Positions 21,081-30,609 of a DNA stretch of 64,000 bases are shown here, in pieces; position 1 is the stretch's first letter; each line of letters starts with the position of its first letter. The notes below the pieces were generated by a model. The model searched no databases, was not told where the DNA came from, and saw nothing but the letters and a program-made list of their open reading frames with translations. Location of the stretch: positions 1,483,838 to 1,547,837 of the forward strand of contig NZ_LMDP01000001.1 in assembly GCF_001425835.1 (NCBI RefSeq), given 5' to 3'. This DNA is from Afipia sp. Root123D2. GTDB taxonomy: Bacteria; Pseudomonadota; Alphaproteobacteria; Rhizobiales; Xanthobacteraceae. Both the position numbers and the translations under genes were made by a program.

Positions 21081-22310
21081 ATGTCTGATCTGATTACCGT
21101 GACTCCCGACAATGTGGAGTCTGTGTTGCGGGACGTGCCGCGTCTCGTGAGGCTGGCGTTCGGTTTCGCGGCAAAACTGCGCCGCGGGACACTCGATATC
21201 ACGCTGCCGGATGGGCGCACGATCCGATGCGGTGGCCTCGAGCCAGGTCCCGCCGCGACCATGACCATTCACAGTTATGGTTTTGCGTGGCGCTTCCTTA
21301 ACGGTGGAGATATCGGAATCGCCGAAGCCTATTTGCGCCGCGAGTGGGACACGCCCAATCTGACGCAGTTTCTCTACATCTTTTGCGTCAATCACGATCT
21401 CATCCAGGTGATGCTCGGCAACAAGCCGCTCGTGCGCGCGGTCCAGCACCTGCAGCACTGGTTCCATCGCAACACCAAGCGGCAGGCCCGCCGCAACATC
21501 TACGCGCACTACGACATCGGCAACGCGTTCTATTCGGCGTGGCTGGACCCCAGCATGACCTATTCATCGGCGATCTTCGAGGACAACACCCACGATCTGA
21601 CTGCCGCACAGCACAACAAGTATCGTCGCCTCGCTGAAGCGATCCATCTCCAGTCGGGTCAGAAATTGCTGGAGATCGGCTGCGGCTGGGGTGGGTTCGC
21701 CGAGTTCGCCGCCAAAAGCTATGACGTCAAAGTGGTCGGCCTGACGATCAGTACCGAGCAGCATGATTTCGCGCAGAGGCGGATTCAGGCGGCCGGCCTC
21801 AGTGAAAAAGTCGAGATTCGTCTGCAGGATTATCGTGATGAACGCGGCCAGTATGATTGCATTGCATCCATCGAGATGATCGAGGCGGTCGGAGAACAGT
21901 TCTGGCCGAACTATTTCGGTCAATTGCGCGACCGGTTGAAACCCGGCGGCTTCGCCGGAATTCAGGCCATCACGATTCAGGATCGCTTTTTCCAGACCTA
22001 TCGACGCGAGGTCGACTTCATCCAGCGTTACGTTTTTCCGGGCGGGATGCTGCCCTCCCCGCAGGTGCTGAAATCGCTCGGCGACAAATTTGGTGTACCT
22101 GTCATCCGGGAGCGCATCTTCGGAGAAGATTATGCCAAGACGCTCGCGACATGGAGAGACAATTTCCGCGCGGCTTGGCCGAACCTGATGCCACTCGGTT
22201 TTGATGAGCGGTTTCGCAGATTGTGGGAATACTACCTGGCCTATTGCGAAGCCGGATTTCTGTCGGGAAACATTGACGTGCGTCAGGTGATTTTCGCGAA
22301 ACCTGCATGA
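21081..22310 (+). CDS. Cyclopropane-fatty-acyl-phospholipid synthase family protein
   Basis: A 409-residue SAM-dependent methyltransferase of the CFA/mycolic cyclopropane synthase family. The N-terminal lipid-binding region is followed by AHYDIGNAFYSAWLDPSMTYSSAIF, SAM motif I LLEIGCGWGGFAEFA near residue 195, and EMIEAVGEQFW. The C-terminal YYLAYCEAGF carries the conserved late Cys. These enzymes add a methylene bridge to double bonds of membrane phospholipid acyl chains, often in stationary phase or acid stress. The full family length is present. It is followed by the cysteine synthase gene after 90 bases on the same strand. Confidence 0.9.
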   Translation: MSDLITVTPDNVESVLRDVPRLVRLAFGFAAKLRRGTLDITLPDGRTIRCGGLEPGPAATMTIHSYGFAWRFLNGGDIGIAEAYLRREWDTPNLTQFLYIFCVNHDLIQVMLGNKPLVRAVQHLQHWFHRNTKRQARRNIYAHYDIGNAFYSAWLDPSMTYSSAIFEDNTHDLTAAQHNKYRRLAEAIHLQSGQKLLEIGCGWGGFAEFAAKSYDVKVVGLTISTEQHDFAQRRIQAAGLSEKVEIRLQDYRDERGQYDCIASIEMIEAVGEQFWPNYFGQLRDRLKPGGFAGIQAITIQDRFFQTYRREVDFIQRYVFPGGMLPSPQVLKSLGDKFGVPVIRERIFGEDYAKTLATWRDNFRAAWPNLMPLGFDERFRRLWEYYLAYCEAGFLSGNIDVRQVIFAKPA

Positions 22311-22400
22311 AACCGTTATTCCTGAACACTTGTGCAGACCGCGTCGCGGAACTAGGTTGATTGTCTCATCCTGCCTTTTTCCTGCGCGAATTGCGGTCCC

Positions 22401-23444
22401 ATGAACATCCATAAAGACGTCGTCGACGCTATCGGCAACACCCCCCTGATCAAGCTCAAGCGCGCATCGGAAATGACCGGCTGCGAAATTCTCGGCAAGG
22501 CCGAGTTCATGAATCCCGGCCAATCGGTCAAGGATCGCGCGGGAAAGCAGATGATCCTCGAAGCGGAGAAGCGCGGTGAACTCCGGCCGGGCGGTCTTGT
22601 GGTTGAAAGCACCGCCGGCAACACCGGAATCGGCCTCGCTCTCGTCGCTGGCGCGCGCGGTTATCGCACCATCATCGTGATCCCGGAAACGCAAAGCCAG
22701 GAGAAGAAAGACGTGCTGCGGCTGTTCGGCGCTGAACTGGTCGAAGTGCCGGCGCTTCCCTACAGCAATCCGAACAATTACCAGCATATCGGCCGCCGGC
22801 TCGCGGATGAGTTGCGCAAGACCGAGAAGAACGGCGTTATCTTTGCCGACCAGTGGAACAACCTGGATAACCGCAAGGCTCACTATGTTTCGACCGGTCC
22901 GGAAATCTGGGAACAGACGAACGGCAAGGTGGATGGGTTCATCTGCTCCATCGGCACCGGCGGTACACTGGCGGGTACGTCGAGTTTTCTCCGCGAGAAG
23001 AAAAAGGACATCATGATCGGGGTCGCCGATCCGCGCGGCGCCGCGATGTACAACTATTTTGACCATGGCGAGGTCAAATCAACGGAGGGCGGCTCGGTCA
23101 CTGAGGGCATCGGCCTCGGCCGCGTCACCCCCATCATCCAAGACGTCAAGGCCGACAAGGCCTATCTCATTCCGGACGAGGAAGCCGTGCCGATCGTGTT
23201 CGATCTTCTCGAACATGAAGGTCTTTGTGTCGGCGGTTCGTCCGGTATCAATATCGCCGGCGCTATCCGTCTTGCGAAAGACCTCGGCCCCGGACATACC
23301 ATCGTGACCATCCTTTGCGATTACGGCACACGCTATCAGTCGAAGCTCTTCAATCCGGCATTCCTGCGCTCAAAGAATCTGCCGGTGCCTGCATGGCTTG
23401 AGCAGAAGAAGAGCAAGATCAGCGTTCCTTACGAAAAGGCGTAA
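22401..23444 (+). CDS. cysK: Cysteine synthase A (O-acetylserine sulfhydrylase)
   Basis: A 347-residue PLP enzyme that makes cysteine from O-acetylserine and sulfide. The PLP lysine is K44 in NPGQSVKDRAGKQMI. The substrate loop reads ESTAGNTGIGLAL (STAGN rather than the more common TSGNT), and the PLP phosphate loop is SIGTGGTLAGT. GGSSGINIAGA near the end is also typical. It is somewhat longer than E. coli CysK (323). STAGN occurs in a branch of cysteine synthases found in proteobacteria and fungi, so a cystathionine-type specificity cannot be excluded but is less likely. Confidence 0.88.
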   Translation: MNIHKDVVDAIGNTPLIKLKRASEMTGCEILGKAEFMNPGQSVKDRAGKQMILEAEKRGELRPGGLVVESTAGNTGIGLALVAGARGYRTIIVIPETQSQEKKDVLRLFGAELVEVPALPYSNPNNYQHIGRRLADELRKTEKNGVIFADQWNNLDNRKAHYVSTGPEIWEQTNGKVDGFICSIGTGGTLAGTSSFLREKKKDIMIGVADPRGAAMYNYFDHGEVKSTEGGSVTEGIGLGRVTPIIQDVKADKAYLIPDEEAVPIVFDLLEHEGLCVGGSSGINIAGAIRLAKDLGPGHTIVTILCDYGTRYQSKLFNPAFLRSKNLPVPAWLEQKKSKISVPYEKA

Positions 23445-23453
23445 GGCGGTCTC

Positions 23454-24194
23454 TCAGCGCAGGATCTGGCTGAGGAATAGCTTGGTCCGCGCATGCTGCG
23501 GATTCGAGAAGAAGCGATCCGGCGTGTTCGCTTCGATGATCTGACCCGCGTCCATGAAGATCACGCGATTGGCGACTTCCTTGGCGAAGCCCATTTCGTG
23601 GGTCACGACCAGCATGGTCATGCCCTCCTTGGCGAGATCCACCATGGTGTCCAGCACCTCCTTGACCATTTCCGGGTCGAGTGCGGAGGTCGGCTCGTCG
23701 AAAAGCATCACCTTGGGATTCATCGTCAGGGCGCGAGCGATGGCGACGCGCTGCTGCTGACCGCCGGAAATCTGGCCTGGATATTTGTTGGCCTTGTCGG
23801 GAATCCGCACCCGCTCGAGATATTTCATCGCTGCGGCTTCAGCTTCCTTTTTAGGAATATTGCGGACCCAGATCGGCGCCAGTGTGCAGTTTTCCAGAAC
23901 GGTGAGATGCGGAAACAGGTTGAAACTCTGGAACACCATGCCGACCTCGCGGCGCACTTCATCGACGCGCCGCAGGTTCGGTCCCAGTTCGATCCCGTCG
24001 ACGATGATTTTGCCTTCCTGGAATTCCTCCAGCGCATTGATGCAGCGGATCAGCGTCGATTTGCCGGACCCGGATGGCCCGCAGATCACGATACGCTCGC
24101 CGCGCCCGACCTCGAGGTCGATGTCGCGCAATACGTGGAAGTCCCCGTACCACTTGTTGAGACCCGCAATGGATACGATCGGATCACCTGTCAT
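23454..24194 (-). CDS. aapP: General L-amino acid ABC transporter, ATP-binding protein
   Basis: A 246-residue ABC ATPase of the polar amino-acid uptake family. Walker A is GPSGSGKST (39-47), the signature is [14 protein letters not shown] near residue 145, and Walker B is [12 protein letters not shown] near 165, followed by the switch His in VVTHEMGFA. It is the last gene of aapJQMP and energises the AapQ/AapM permease. It converges with cysK, and the stops are nine bases apart. Confidence 0.95.
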   Translation of the reverse strand: MTGDPIVSIAGLNKWYGDFHVLRDIDLEVGRGERIVICGPSGSGKSTLIRCINALEEFQEGKIIVDGIELGPNLRRVDEVRREVGMVFQSFNLFPHLTVLENCTLAPIWVRNIPKKEAEAAAMKYLERVRIPDKANKYPGQISGGQQQRVAIARALTMNPKVMLFDEPTSALDPEMVKEVLDTMVDLAKEGMTMLVVTHEMGFAKEVANRVIFMDAGQIIEANTPDRFFSNPQHARTKLFLSQILR

Positions 24195-24206
24195 GATGTT
24201 CTCGTC

Positions 24207-25736
24207 TCAGGTGTTGCGGTGTGCATTGAGGCGGCGCTCGACGAACAGCGAATAGCGGGACATCGCAAAGCAGACCACGAAATAGATAATTCCAGTGAAG
24301 GCAAAGCCGGTGAACAACGTCGTCGGCGTCGCCCAATTCGGATCGGCAAAGGATGCCCGCAACTGTCCAAGCAGATCGAAGATCGCAACGATCAGAACCA
24401 GCGTTGTATCCTTGAACAGCGCAATGAAGCTATTGACGAGACCAGGAATGACGTGACGCAAGGCCTGCGGCATCACGATCAACGCCGTGGTTTTCCAGTG
24501 CGACAGGCCGAGCGCGCTGGCGGCTTCCGGTTGCCCGCGCGGAATCGCCTGCAGTCCGCCGCGGATCACCTCGGCGTTGTAGGCGCCCGCGAACAGAGCG
24601 ATGCCGATCAGCACCCGCACAAGTCCGTCGATGGTGAAATTTCCGGGCAGGAACAGCGGCAGCATGTAGGTAGCGAAGAACAACACCGTGATCAACGGCA
24701 CGCCGCGCCAGAACTCGATGAAGGTTATAGAGAAGATGCGGATCAACGGGATTGTCGAACGACGCCCGAGCGCGAGCGCCATGCCGACCGGCATCGACGC
24801 GACGATACCGGTGATGGACACCACCATCGTCACTAGAAGACCGCCCCAGAGCCGGGTATCGACGAGCGGCAGGCCGCCCTGGTCGAGGCCCATGACAAGA
24901 ATCAACAGGCCGATTCCGGCGAATGTGGCGAGGCTGATGAATAGACCGCGCCAGCCATTGCGAAATCCACCCGTCACCAGGAACACGAGGATCGAGACGA
25001 GGATCGCGCTGAAGGCAAGATCGGCCCACAGCGAACTGGCGAACGCATCGATGTAGTCGCGCAGCCAGATCAGCGGAGAACAAACCAACGCAATCGCATC
25101 TCCGATGCCGACCAGCACCTTGCCCACCAGGCCGAGTAATTTAGCCGGTAAGCCGGTCGCAATTGTGCCAGCGGAAAAATCGAGCCGCTGCCCGGCTTCC
25201 CGAAAGCTCGATGAAAATGCCGAGCCGAGGTCGGCGAGCCAGTGGATCACAAACCCGCGCAAGCCGCCGCCACGAAGCAGGAAAAACGCGACGAATGGAA
25301 ATGCAGCGAAGAACAGCCCTGCGTTCAGGCCTTTCGCCGGGGCGCGCGGGATCAGCAACGGCAGCAGGAGAAGCGCACCCAGTCCGAAGGTCAGGTTCAC
25401 CCGCCATCGCTCGCCGTCCGGATAGAAACCATAGATGAACTGACTGAATTTCGCCTGAACGAATGGCCAGCACGCTCCGACCGGATGACCGACGTTGGCC
25501 TGCAGGCAGGCGGTCCGGTCGGCTCCGCTCCAGACTGCGTCGACCAGCAGAAACCTGACTGTCGGCACGATCGTCAGCCACAGTAGCAACGCGCTGACGA
25601 TTGTCAGCATGATGTTGAATGGCGAACTCAGGAGCCGCGTGCGTACGAATATCGCAAGCCCGGTCGTCGCGATTGGAGGAGTGCGCGGCGGCGCGATCTC
25701 TTGTCGTACGAATGACGATGCGGTCTGATCGGTCAT
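24207..25736 (-). CDS. aapM: General L-amino acid ABC transporter, permease AapM
   Basis: A 509-residue inner-membrane permease of the HisM/GlnP type. It has several extra N-terminal membrane segments before the transport domain, as is typical for AapM. The EAA loop region reads GGLQAIPRGQPEAASALGLSHW and contacts the ATPase. VLIVAIFDLLGQ and FVERRLNAH lie near the C-terminus. Its ATG overlaps the stop of aapQ by four bases. Together with AapQ it forms the heterodimeric channel. Confidence 0.94.
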   Translation of the reverse strand: MTDQTASSFVRQEIAPPRTPPIATTGLAIFVRTRLLSSPFNIMLTIVSALLLWLTIVPTVRFLLVDAVWSGADRTACLQANVGHPVGACWPFVQAKFSQFIYGFYPDGERWRVNLTFGLGALLLLPLLIPRAPAKGLNAGLFFAAFPFVAFFLLRGGGLRGFVIHWLADLGSAFSSSFREAGQRLDFSAGTIATGLPAKLLGLVGKVLVGIGDAIALVCSPLIWLRDYIDAFASSLWADLAFSAILVSILVFLVTGGFRNGWRGLFISLATFAGIGLLILVMGLDQGGLPLVDTRLWGGLLVTMVVSITGIVASMPVGMALALGRRSTIPLIRIFSITFIEFWRGVPLITVLFFATYMLPLFLPGNFTIDGLVRVLIGIALFAGAYNAEVIRGGLQAIPRGQPEAASALGLSHWKTTALIVMPQALRHVIPGLVNSFIALFKDTTLVLIVAIFDLLGQLRASFADPNWATPTTLFTGFAFTGIIYFVVCFAMSRYSLFVERRLNAHRNT

Positions 25737-26938
25737 GCGCCCATACTCCGCGCGATCCGCCAGCCATAGAGGCTCATGATCGCACTGGTCACGAGCGAGA
25801 TCGCCAGATAGACGCCCATGGTGATGGCGATGATTTCGACCGCCTGCCCGGTCTGGCTCAGTGTGGTGCCCGCGAACACCGAGAACAGGTCGGGATAGCC
25901 GATAGCCACCGCCAGCGACGAATTCTTGGTCAGATTCAAATACTGGTTGGTCAAAGGCGGCAGGATCACCCGCAGCGCCTGCGGAATCACGACAAGGCGC
26001 AACGTCGTGCGGCGCGGCAAGCCGAGTGAGGCGCCCGCCTCCATCTGCCCCTTCGGCACCGATTGTATTCCGGCGCGTACGATTTCCGCGATGAAGGCCG
26101 CCGTATAGGTCGACAGCGCCAGCGTCAGCGCCACGAATTCGGGGGCGACACGCGAGCCGCCGGCGAAATTGAATCCGCGCAGGACCGGCACCTCGAAGTG
26201 CATCGGAGCGCCGAACAGCAACACCACAAGCAGCGGCAGCCCAACCAGCATCGCCAGTGCAAGCGGCCAGATCGTCAGTGTCTCTCCTCGTTGAAACAGA
26301 CGGCGCCGCGCATAGGCCCGCATCACCAACGACGCGGCGATGGCGATCACGATCGCAGCGATGAATGTGCCGAACGATCCCTGCGGGATCGGCGCCGGTA
26401 CCACGAATCCGCGATTACTCAGGAAAATCGCATCGAACAGGGAAACGCTTTGCCGCGGGCTGGGCAGCGCGCCGAGCACCGCAAGGTACCAGAACAATAT
26501 CTGGAACAGGAGCGGCAGATTGCGGATCAACTCGACGTAGCCGCCTGATACGCGCGCGAGCAGCCAGTTCGGAGACAGCCGCCCCAGCGCGACCAGAAAG
26601 CCGATGATCGTCGCGAATACGATGCCGATCGCGGACACCACCAGCGTGTTCAGCAATCCGACGAAGAATACGCGGGTGTAACTGTCGGACTCCGAATACG
26701 GGATCAGTGTCTGACTGATGCCGAATCCGGCGGTGTTGGACAGGAAGCCGAAACCAGACGCAATGCGCTGGGCCTGGAGGTTGGCGCGGGCATTGGCAAC
26801 GATCTCGTAGCCGACCCAGACCAATAACGCGAGAAACGCGATCTGGAATACGAAGCCGCCCCAACCGGCGCGGCCGCCCAATATCCTGCGCAGCCGGGCG
26901 AGAAGCTGGAGTGGAGGCTTTCGCTGCTCGGCTGCCAT
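25733..26938 (-). CDS. aapQ: General L-amino acid ABC transporter, permease AapQ
   Basis: A 401-residue permease partner of AapM. The start MAAEQRKPPLQLLARLRR was chosen; an in-frame 55-residue upstream extension overlaps aapJ and is not protein-like. The EAA loop is AGIQSVPKGQMEAGASLGLPRR, followed by PPLTNQYLNLTKNSSLAVAIGYPDL, which is diagnostic of AapQ/BztB. It lies 17 bases after aapJ and overlaps aapM. Confidence 0.95.
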   Translation of the reverse strand: MAAEQRKPPLQLLARLRRILGGRAGWGGFVFQIAFLALLVWVGYEIVANARANLQAQRIASGFGFLSNTAGFGISQTLIPYSESDSYTRVFFVGLLNTLVVSAIGIVFATIIGFLVALGRLSPNWLLARVSGGYVELIRNLPLLFQILFWYLAVLGALPSPRQSVSLFDAIFLSNRGFVVPAPIPQGSFGTFIAAIVIAIAASLVMRAYARRRLFQRGETLTIWPLALAMLVGLPLLVVLLFGAPMHFEVPVLRGFNFAGGSRVAPEFVALTLALSTYTAAFIAEIVRAGIQSVPKGQMEAGASLGLPRRTTLRLVVIPQALRVILPPLTNQYLNLTKNSSLAVAIGYPDLFSVFAGTTLSQTGQAVEIIAITMGVYLAISLVTSAIMSLYGWRIARSMGA

Positions 26939-26955
26939 CGCAGCGACCGGTCGGG

Positions 26956-27972
26956 TCAGCGGATCGGTGGCGCGTACTGGATGCCGCCCTTGTTCCAGAG
27001 GTTGTTGAGGCCACGCGAAATCCCGAGCTTGGAGCCGGCGCCGACATTGCGATCGAACGACTCGCCGTAATTGCCGACCGCCTTGATGATCCGGGTCACC
27101 CAATCCTTGGTCAGGCCGAGCTGTTCACCGAGGTTGCCGTCGGTTCCGAACACGCGCTTCAATTCGGGTTTGCTCGCCTTGGCCATCTCATCGACGTTCT
27201 TTTGCGTGATGTTGAGTTCTTCCGCATTGATCATCGCAAACAGCGTCCACTTGACGATGTCGAACCACTGATCGTCGCCATGGCGCACGACCGGGCCCAG
27301 CGGCTCCTTGGAAATCACCTCGGGGAGCACTGCATGATCTTCCGGATTCGCCAGCTTGAGGCGCTCGGCATAGAGCTGGGACACGTCCGAGGTGAAAACA
27401 TCGCAACGCCCCGATTCGTATGCCTTGAGTGTTTCGTCCGCCGTGCCGAAAGCGATGATCTCGTACTTCATGTTATTGCTTTTGAAGTAATCGGCGACGT
27501 TCTGCTCATTGGTGGTGCCGGTCTGCACGCAGATCGATGCGCTGTTCAGTTCCAGCGCGGAGTTCACCTTGAGCGCCTTGCGGACCAGAAAGCCCTGACC
27601 GTCGTAATAGGTCACGCCGGTATAGTTCAGACCGAGTGAGGTGTCGCGCGACAGCGTCCAGGTCGAGTTGCGCGACAGGACGTCGATTTCACCGGATTGC
27701 AGTGCGGTAAAGCGGTCCTTGGCGGACAGCGGCACAAATTTCACCTTCTTGGGATCGTTCAGCACGACCGCAGCAATGGCGCGACAGACATCGACATCGA
27801 GGCCGGTCCAGTTACCCTTGTCGTCGGGTGCCGAAAAGCCGGGCAATCCCTGGCTCACGCCGCATGACAAAATGCCGCGGTCCTGTACTGTCTTGAAGGT
27901 CTGGGCCTCTGCGCCGTGAATGTAGCCGACGGCAGCGAGAGCAACGACAATGCCGAGCGATGAGCGTTTCAT
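26956..27972 (-). CDS. aapJ: General L-amino acid ABC transporter, periplasmic binding protein
   Basis: A 338-residue type II periplasmic binding protein with a cleavable signal peptide (MKRSSLGIVVALAAVGYIHG, cleavage after AEA). Family features are GILSCGVSQGLPGFS, WTGLDVDVCRAIAAA-type ligand contacts, RNSTWTLSRDTSLGLNYTGVTYYDG, and LNNLWNKGGIQYAPPIR at the end. AapJ binds a broad range of L-amino acids for the AapQMP complex. It is the first gene of the operon, divergent from metC. A candidate sigma-70 promoter lies about 110 bases upstream. Confidence 0.96.
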   Translation of the reverse strand: MKRSSLGIVVALAAVGYIHGAEAQTFKTVQDRGILSCGVSQGLPGFSAPDDKGNWTGLDVDVCRAIAAVVLNDPKKVKFVPLSAKDRFTALQSGEIDVLSRNSTWTLSRDTSLGLNYTGVTYYDGQGFLVRKALKVNSALELNSASICVQTGTTNEQNVADYFKSNNMKYEIIAFGTADETLKAYESGRCDVFTSDVSQLYAERLKLANPEDHAVLPEVISKEPLGPVVRHGDDQWFDIVKWTLFAMINAEELNITQKNVDEMAKASKPELKRVFGTDGNLGEQLGLTKDWVTRIIKAVGNYGESFDRNVGAGSKLGISRGLNNLWNKGGIQYAPPIR

Positions 27973-28084
27973 AACGGGTGCCTTTCAAAAATATCCAGCC
28001 CGGATCAGCCGCGCCATCCGGCAACCAACGAACGGAATCGAGGGTCCGATATCCGATCCGAGACCAGGTAAATACTTGGAGCCC

Positions 28085-28123
28085 ATAACAGAACGGCTGG
28101 CGTGGCGGGTCAAGGGCTTGACC
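28085..28123 (-). promoter_or_regulatory. Palindromic element and candidate aapJ promoter in the aapJ-metC divergent region
   Basis: A perfect inverted repeat GGTCAAG-GG-CTTGACC lies at 28108-28123. On the minus strand its inner half reads TTGACC and is followed after 17 bases by TGTTAT (28085-28090), a fair sigma-70 promoter for aapJ. The plus-strand half also reads TTGACC towards metC, but no good -10 follows. The palindrome could be an operator shared by both genes; no regulator is identified. Confidence 0.45.
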
Positions 28124-28219
28124 TTTGCGTTCCCCGTCTCCTTACTCAATTATCCCGTCTGTCAGACGTTCCCGACACCTCGCTCTCCTATTCGTCGGCT
28201 TATCCAGCCGCGGCAATGA

Positions 28220-29428
28220 ATGTGCCCCATGAAATCTCCACAAGATAAGAAGCCTTCCCGAACCCTCGCACCCGCAACCGGACTCGTGACGTCCGGACGC
28301 GATACCTTGGCGCAAAAGGGTTTCATCAATCCCCCGATCGTGCGCGGTTCGACCGTGCTTTATCCGACCGCCGAGGATCTCCACGCGCATCGCGGAGAAT
28401 TTCAGTATGGCCGCCATGGGACACCAACCACGAAAGCGCTCATCGATGCATTGATGACACTTGAAGGAGCCAATTGCGCCGGTGTCGGCCTTGCGCCATC
28501 CGGTGTCGCAGCCATCAGCACCACGCTGCTCGCCGTACTGAAGTCAGGCGATCACCTGCTCGTCATCGACAGCGCCTACCGGCCGACGCGGAATTTCTGC
28601 GACAGTCTCCTGAAGCGCTACGGCGTCGAAACGAGTTACTTCGATCCCCTGATCGGCGCCGACGTGGCCACGCTGTTCAAGCCGAACACCCGGGCGGTCG
28701 TGGTGGAGGCACCCGGATCGCAATCGTTCGAGATGCCGGATATTCCGGCCATCGCCAAGGCTGCGCACGACAAGGGCATTCTCGTCATCGACGACAACAC
28801 ATGGGCGACGCCGCTGTATCATCGCTCGCTCGATCAGGGTGTCGATATCAGCATCCAGGCAGCCACCAAATATATCGGCGGGCATTCCGACATCATGTTT
28901 GGAACGATCGCGGCCAATGCCACGGCATGGCCGCTGATTACGGAGGCGATCCGGTTGCTAGGCGTTTGCGCTGGCCCCGACGATGTGTTTCTGGCCCTGC
29001 GCGGTCTGCGGACACTTGCGGTCCGCCTTGCCCATCACCAGCAATCCGGCCTCGATATGGCGCGCTGGTTCGCGGCCCGCCCTGAAGTGCTTCGCGTGCT
29101 CCATCCGGGTCTGGAAAGCGATCCCGGTCATGCGATCTGGAAACGTGATTTCACCGGCGCCAGCGGCCTGTTCAGCATCGTGCTGAAGCCCGCGCCGCAG
29201 AAGGCCGTCGACGCCTTCCTCGACGCGTTGACGTTGTTCGGAATGGGTTACTCGTGGGGCGGCTTTGAAAGCCTCGTGATTCCGTTCGACTGCAGCGGCT
29301 ATCGCACCGCGACGACATGGGCGCCGGGTGGACCGGCCCTGCGCTTTCACATCGGGTTGGAAAGCCTCGACGATCTGAAGGCCGATCTTGCGGCAGGTTT
29401 CGAGGTCTTCAACGCCGCGAAGGGCTGA
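28220..29428 (+). CDS. metC: Cystathionine beta-lyase
   Basis: A 402-residue PLP enzyme of the Cys/Met metabolism family, which cleaves cystathionine to homocysteine for methionine synthesis. Landmarks are NPPIVRGSTVLYPT, FQYGRHGTPTTKAL (phosphate and active-site tyrosines), LAPSGVAAIS, DNTWATPLYHRSLDQGVDIS, and the PLP lysine near residue 217 in QAATKYIGGHSDI. SWGGFESL is typical of MetC. A second ATG three codons downstream (MKSPQDKKPS) is an equally possible start, since neither has a strong ribosome site. It is divergent from aapJ, the arrangement known in rhizobia. Confidence 0.92.
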   Translation: MCPMKSPQDKKPSRTLAPATGLVTSGRDTLAQKGFINPPIVRGSTVLYPTAEDLHAHRGEFQYGRHGTPTTKALIDALMTLEGANCAGVGLAPSGVAAISTTLLAVLKSGDHLLVIDSAYRPTRNFCDSLLKRYGVETSYFDPLIGADVATLFKPNTRAVVVEAPGSQSFEMPDIPAIAKAAHDKGILVIDDNTWATPLYHRSLDQGVDISIQAATKYIGGHSDIMFGTIAANATAWPLITEAIRLLGVCAGPDDVFLALRGLRTLAVRLAHHQQSGLDMARWFAARPEVLRVLHPGLESDPGHAIWKRDFTGASGLFSIVLKPAPQKAVDAFLDALTLFGMGYSWGGFESLVIPFDCSGYRTATTWAPGGPALRFHIGLESLDDLKADLAAGFEVFNAAKG

Positions 29429-29438
29429 CCTCAGCCGG

Positions 29439-29774
29439 TCAGCGCGCGGTCTCGGATTGCCTGCGCCTGTTCTTCAGGATCAGCATGATGTTGCGGATGT
29501 AGATCACCGTCGCCAGCGCCTGTCCAAGGATGATGATCGGCTCGCGTTTGGCAAAGCCGTAGATCAGGGTCATGATTCCCCCACCCATTGAGCAGAACCA
29601 GAACGCCATCGGCACCACGCTCATGCCGGCGCGCTCGCTCGATATCCACTGTACGAGAAAACGTGCGGTGAAGAACAGTTGCGCGACCAGACCGAACGCC
29701 AGCCAGAAATCGAACTTGGCGACGAACACGTCGTAAAGGTAGTCCCAGAGTTGTTGTCCGATCTGGATAATCAC
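29439..29774 (-). CDS. LpxB N-terminal-domain (LAB_N) membrane protein
   Basis: A 111-residue small membrane protein matching the stand-alone lipid-A-disaccharide synthase N-terminal domain. Features are FTARFLVQWISSERAGMSVVP, AFWFCSMGGGIMTLIYG, and KREPIIILGQALATVIYIRNIMLI, with about three membrane helices. It starts at a GTG that overlaps the stop of the upstream glycosyltransferase (GTGA). Longer in-frame readings run through that gene and are spurious. Stand-alone LAB_N proteins commonly sit beside polyprenyl-phosphate GT2 enzymes, where a role in moving or presenting the lipid-linked sugar is suspected but unproven. Confidence 0.85.
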   Translation of the reverse strand: MIIQIGQQLWDYLYDVFVAKFDFWLAFGLVAQLFFTARFLVQWISSERAGMSVVPMAFWFCSMGGGIMTLIYGFAKREPIIILGQALATVIYIRNIMLILKNRRRQSETAR

Positions 29775-30532
29775 GACGTCACCTCGGTTGCCACCGGCGT
29801 GGTTTTCTTGCGGCGGACCAGCCACCAGACGCCGGCGAGATCCATGATCCCGATCCACAGCCGGTCGAAAAATCCATAGTTCGATACGCCCGAATGACGT
29901 GGCCGATCTATGACGTCGACATAGACGATGTCGTATCCCTCGCGCCGTACCAGCGCCGGCAGAAACCGATGCAACCCATCGAAATAAGGCAGCGCCAGAA
30001 ACACGTCGCGGCGAAAGGCCTTGAGGCCGCATCCGGTATCGCGCGTGCCGTCGCGCAGGATCGCGTTGCGCACGCCGTTGGCGACCCGCGACTGGAATTT
30101 CTTGAACCCGGTGTCTTTCCGCCCGACACGCTGCCCGGCCGCAAGGCCGGTCCTGGCGCCGCCGTTTTCGATCGCCGTGATCAGGTCCCGCAAAAAGACC
30201 GGGTTGTTCTGGCCGTCGCCGTCCAGTGTCGCAACGATCCCGCCCCGGGCAAAACGAACGCCGGTCCGCACCGCCGCGGACTGGCCCGACGATTTGGCAT
30301 GGCGGACCTGCCGCAGGTTTGCCCGCTTGCCCATCTCCTCGGCCAGCCGCTCGGCGGTCGCATCGGTCGAGCCGTCGTTGACGTAGACGATCTCATAGGC
30401 CCAGCGGTCATCGAGCGCCGCGGCGATCTCGGCGATAAGCGGTGCGACGTTCCCGGCTTCATTGCGGACCGGCACAACGATCGATACAGCCGGAGCCGTC
30501 GCATTCCGGGTTGGTGGTATGTCGCTCATCAT
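29771..30532 (-). CDS. Polyprenyl-phosphate glycosyltransferase, GT2 (DPM1/ArnC-like)
   Basis: A 253-residue GT-A glycosyltransferase. VSIVVPVRNEAGNV opens the nucleotide-binding fold, VYVNDGSTD (near 52) and TLDGDGQNNP (near 103, the DxD-like metal site) follow, and RDTGCGLKAFRRD and RPRHSGVSNYG are the dolichol-phosphate-mannose-synthase family blocks. Such enzymes make a polyprenyl-phosphate sugar that GT83/GT-C enzymes use outside the membrane. The nearby ArnT-like gene is the natural partner. By analogy with rhizobial RgtE the sugar could be galacturonic acid or mannose for lipid A; the donor cannot be read from sequence. Confidence 0.85.
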   Translation of the reverse strand: MMSDIPPTRNATAPAVSIVVPVRNEAGNVAPLIAEIAAALDDRWAYEIVYVNDGSTDATAERLAEEMGKRANLRQVRHAKSSGQSAAVRTGVRFARGGIVATLDGDGQNNPVFLRDLITAIENGGARTGLAAGQRVGRKDTGFKKFQSRVANGVRNAILRDGTRDTGCGLKAFRRDVFLALPYFDGLHRFLPALVRREGYDIVYVDVIDRPRHSGVSNYGFFDRLWIGIMDLAGVWWLVRRKKTTPVATEVTS

Positions 30533-30609
30533 CCGATCAATCTGACCGCCTCGGCCAGCGTATTCGGCCAGGGAGTTCCGGTTCCGTAGGGTTCAGGGGC
30601 GTCCGCTTC

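Noticed and set aside
20813..21088. 91-residue plus-strand gene before cfa
   Set aside because: No recognisable domain, no clear ribosome site and it overlaps the cfa start in another frame.
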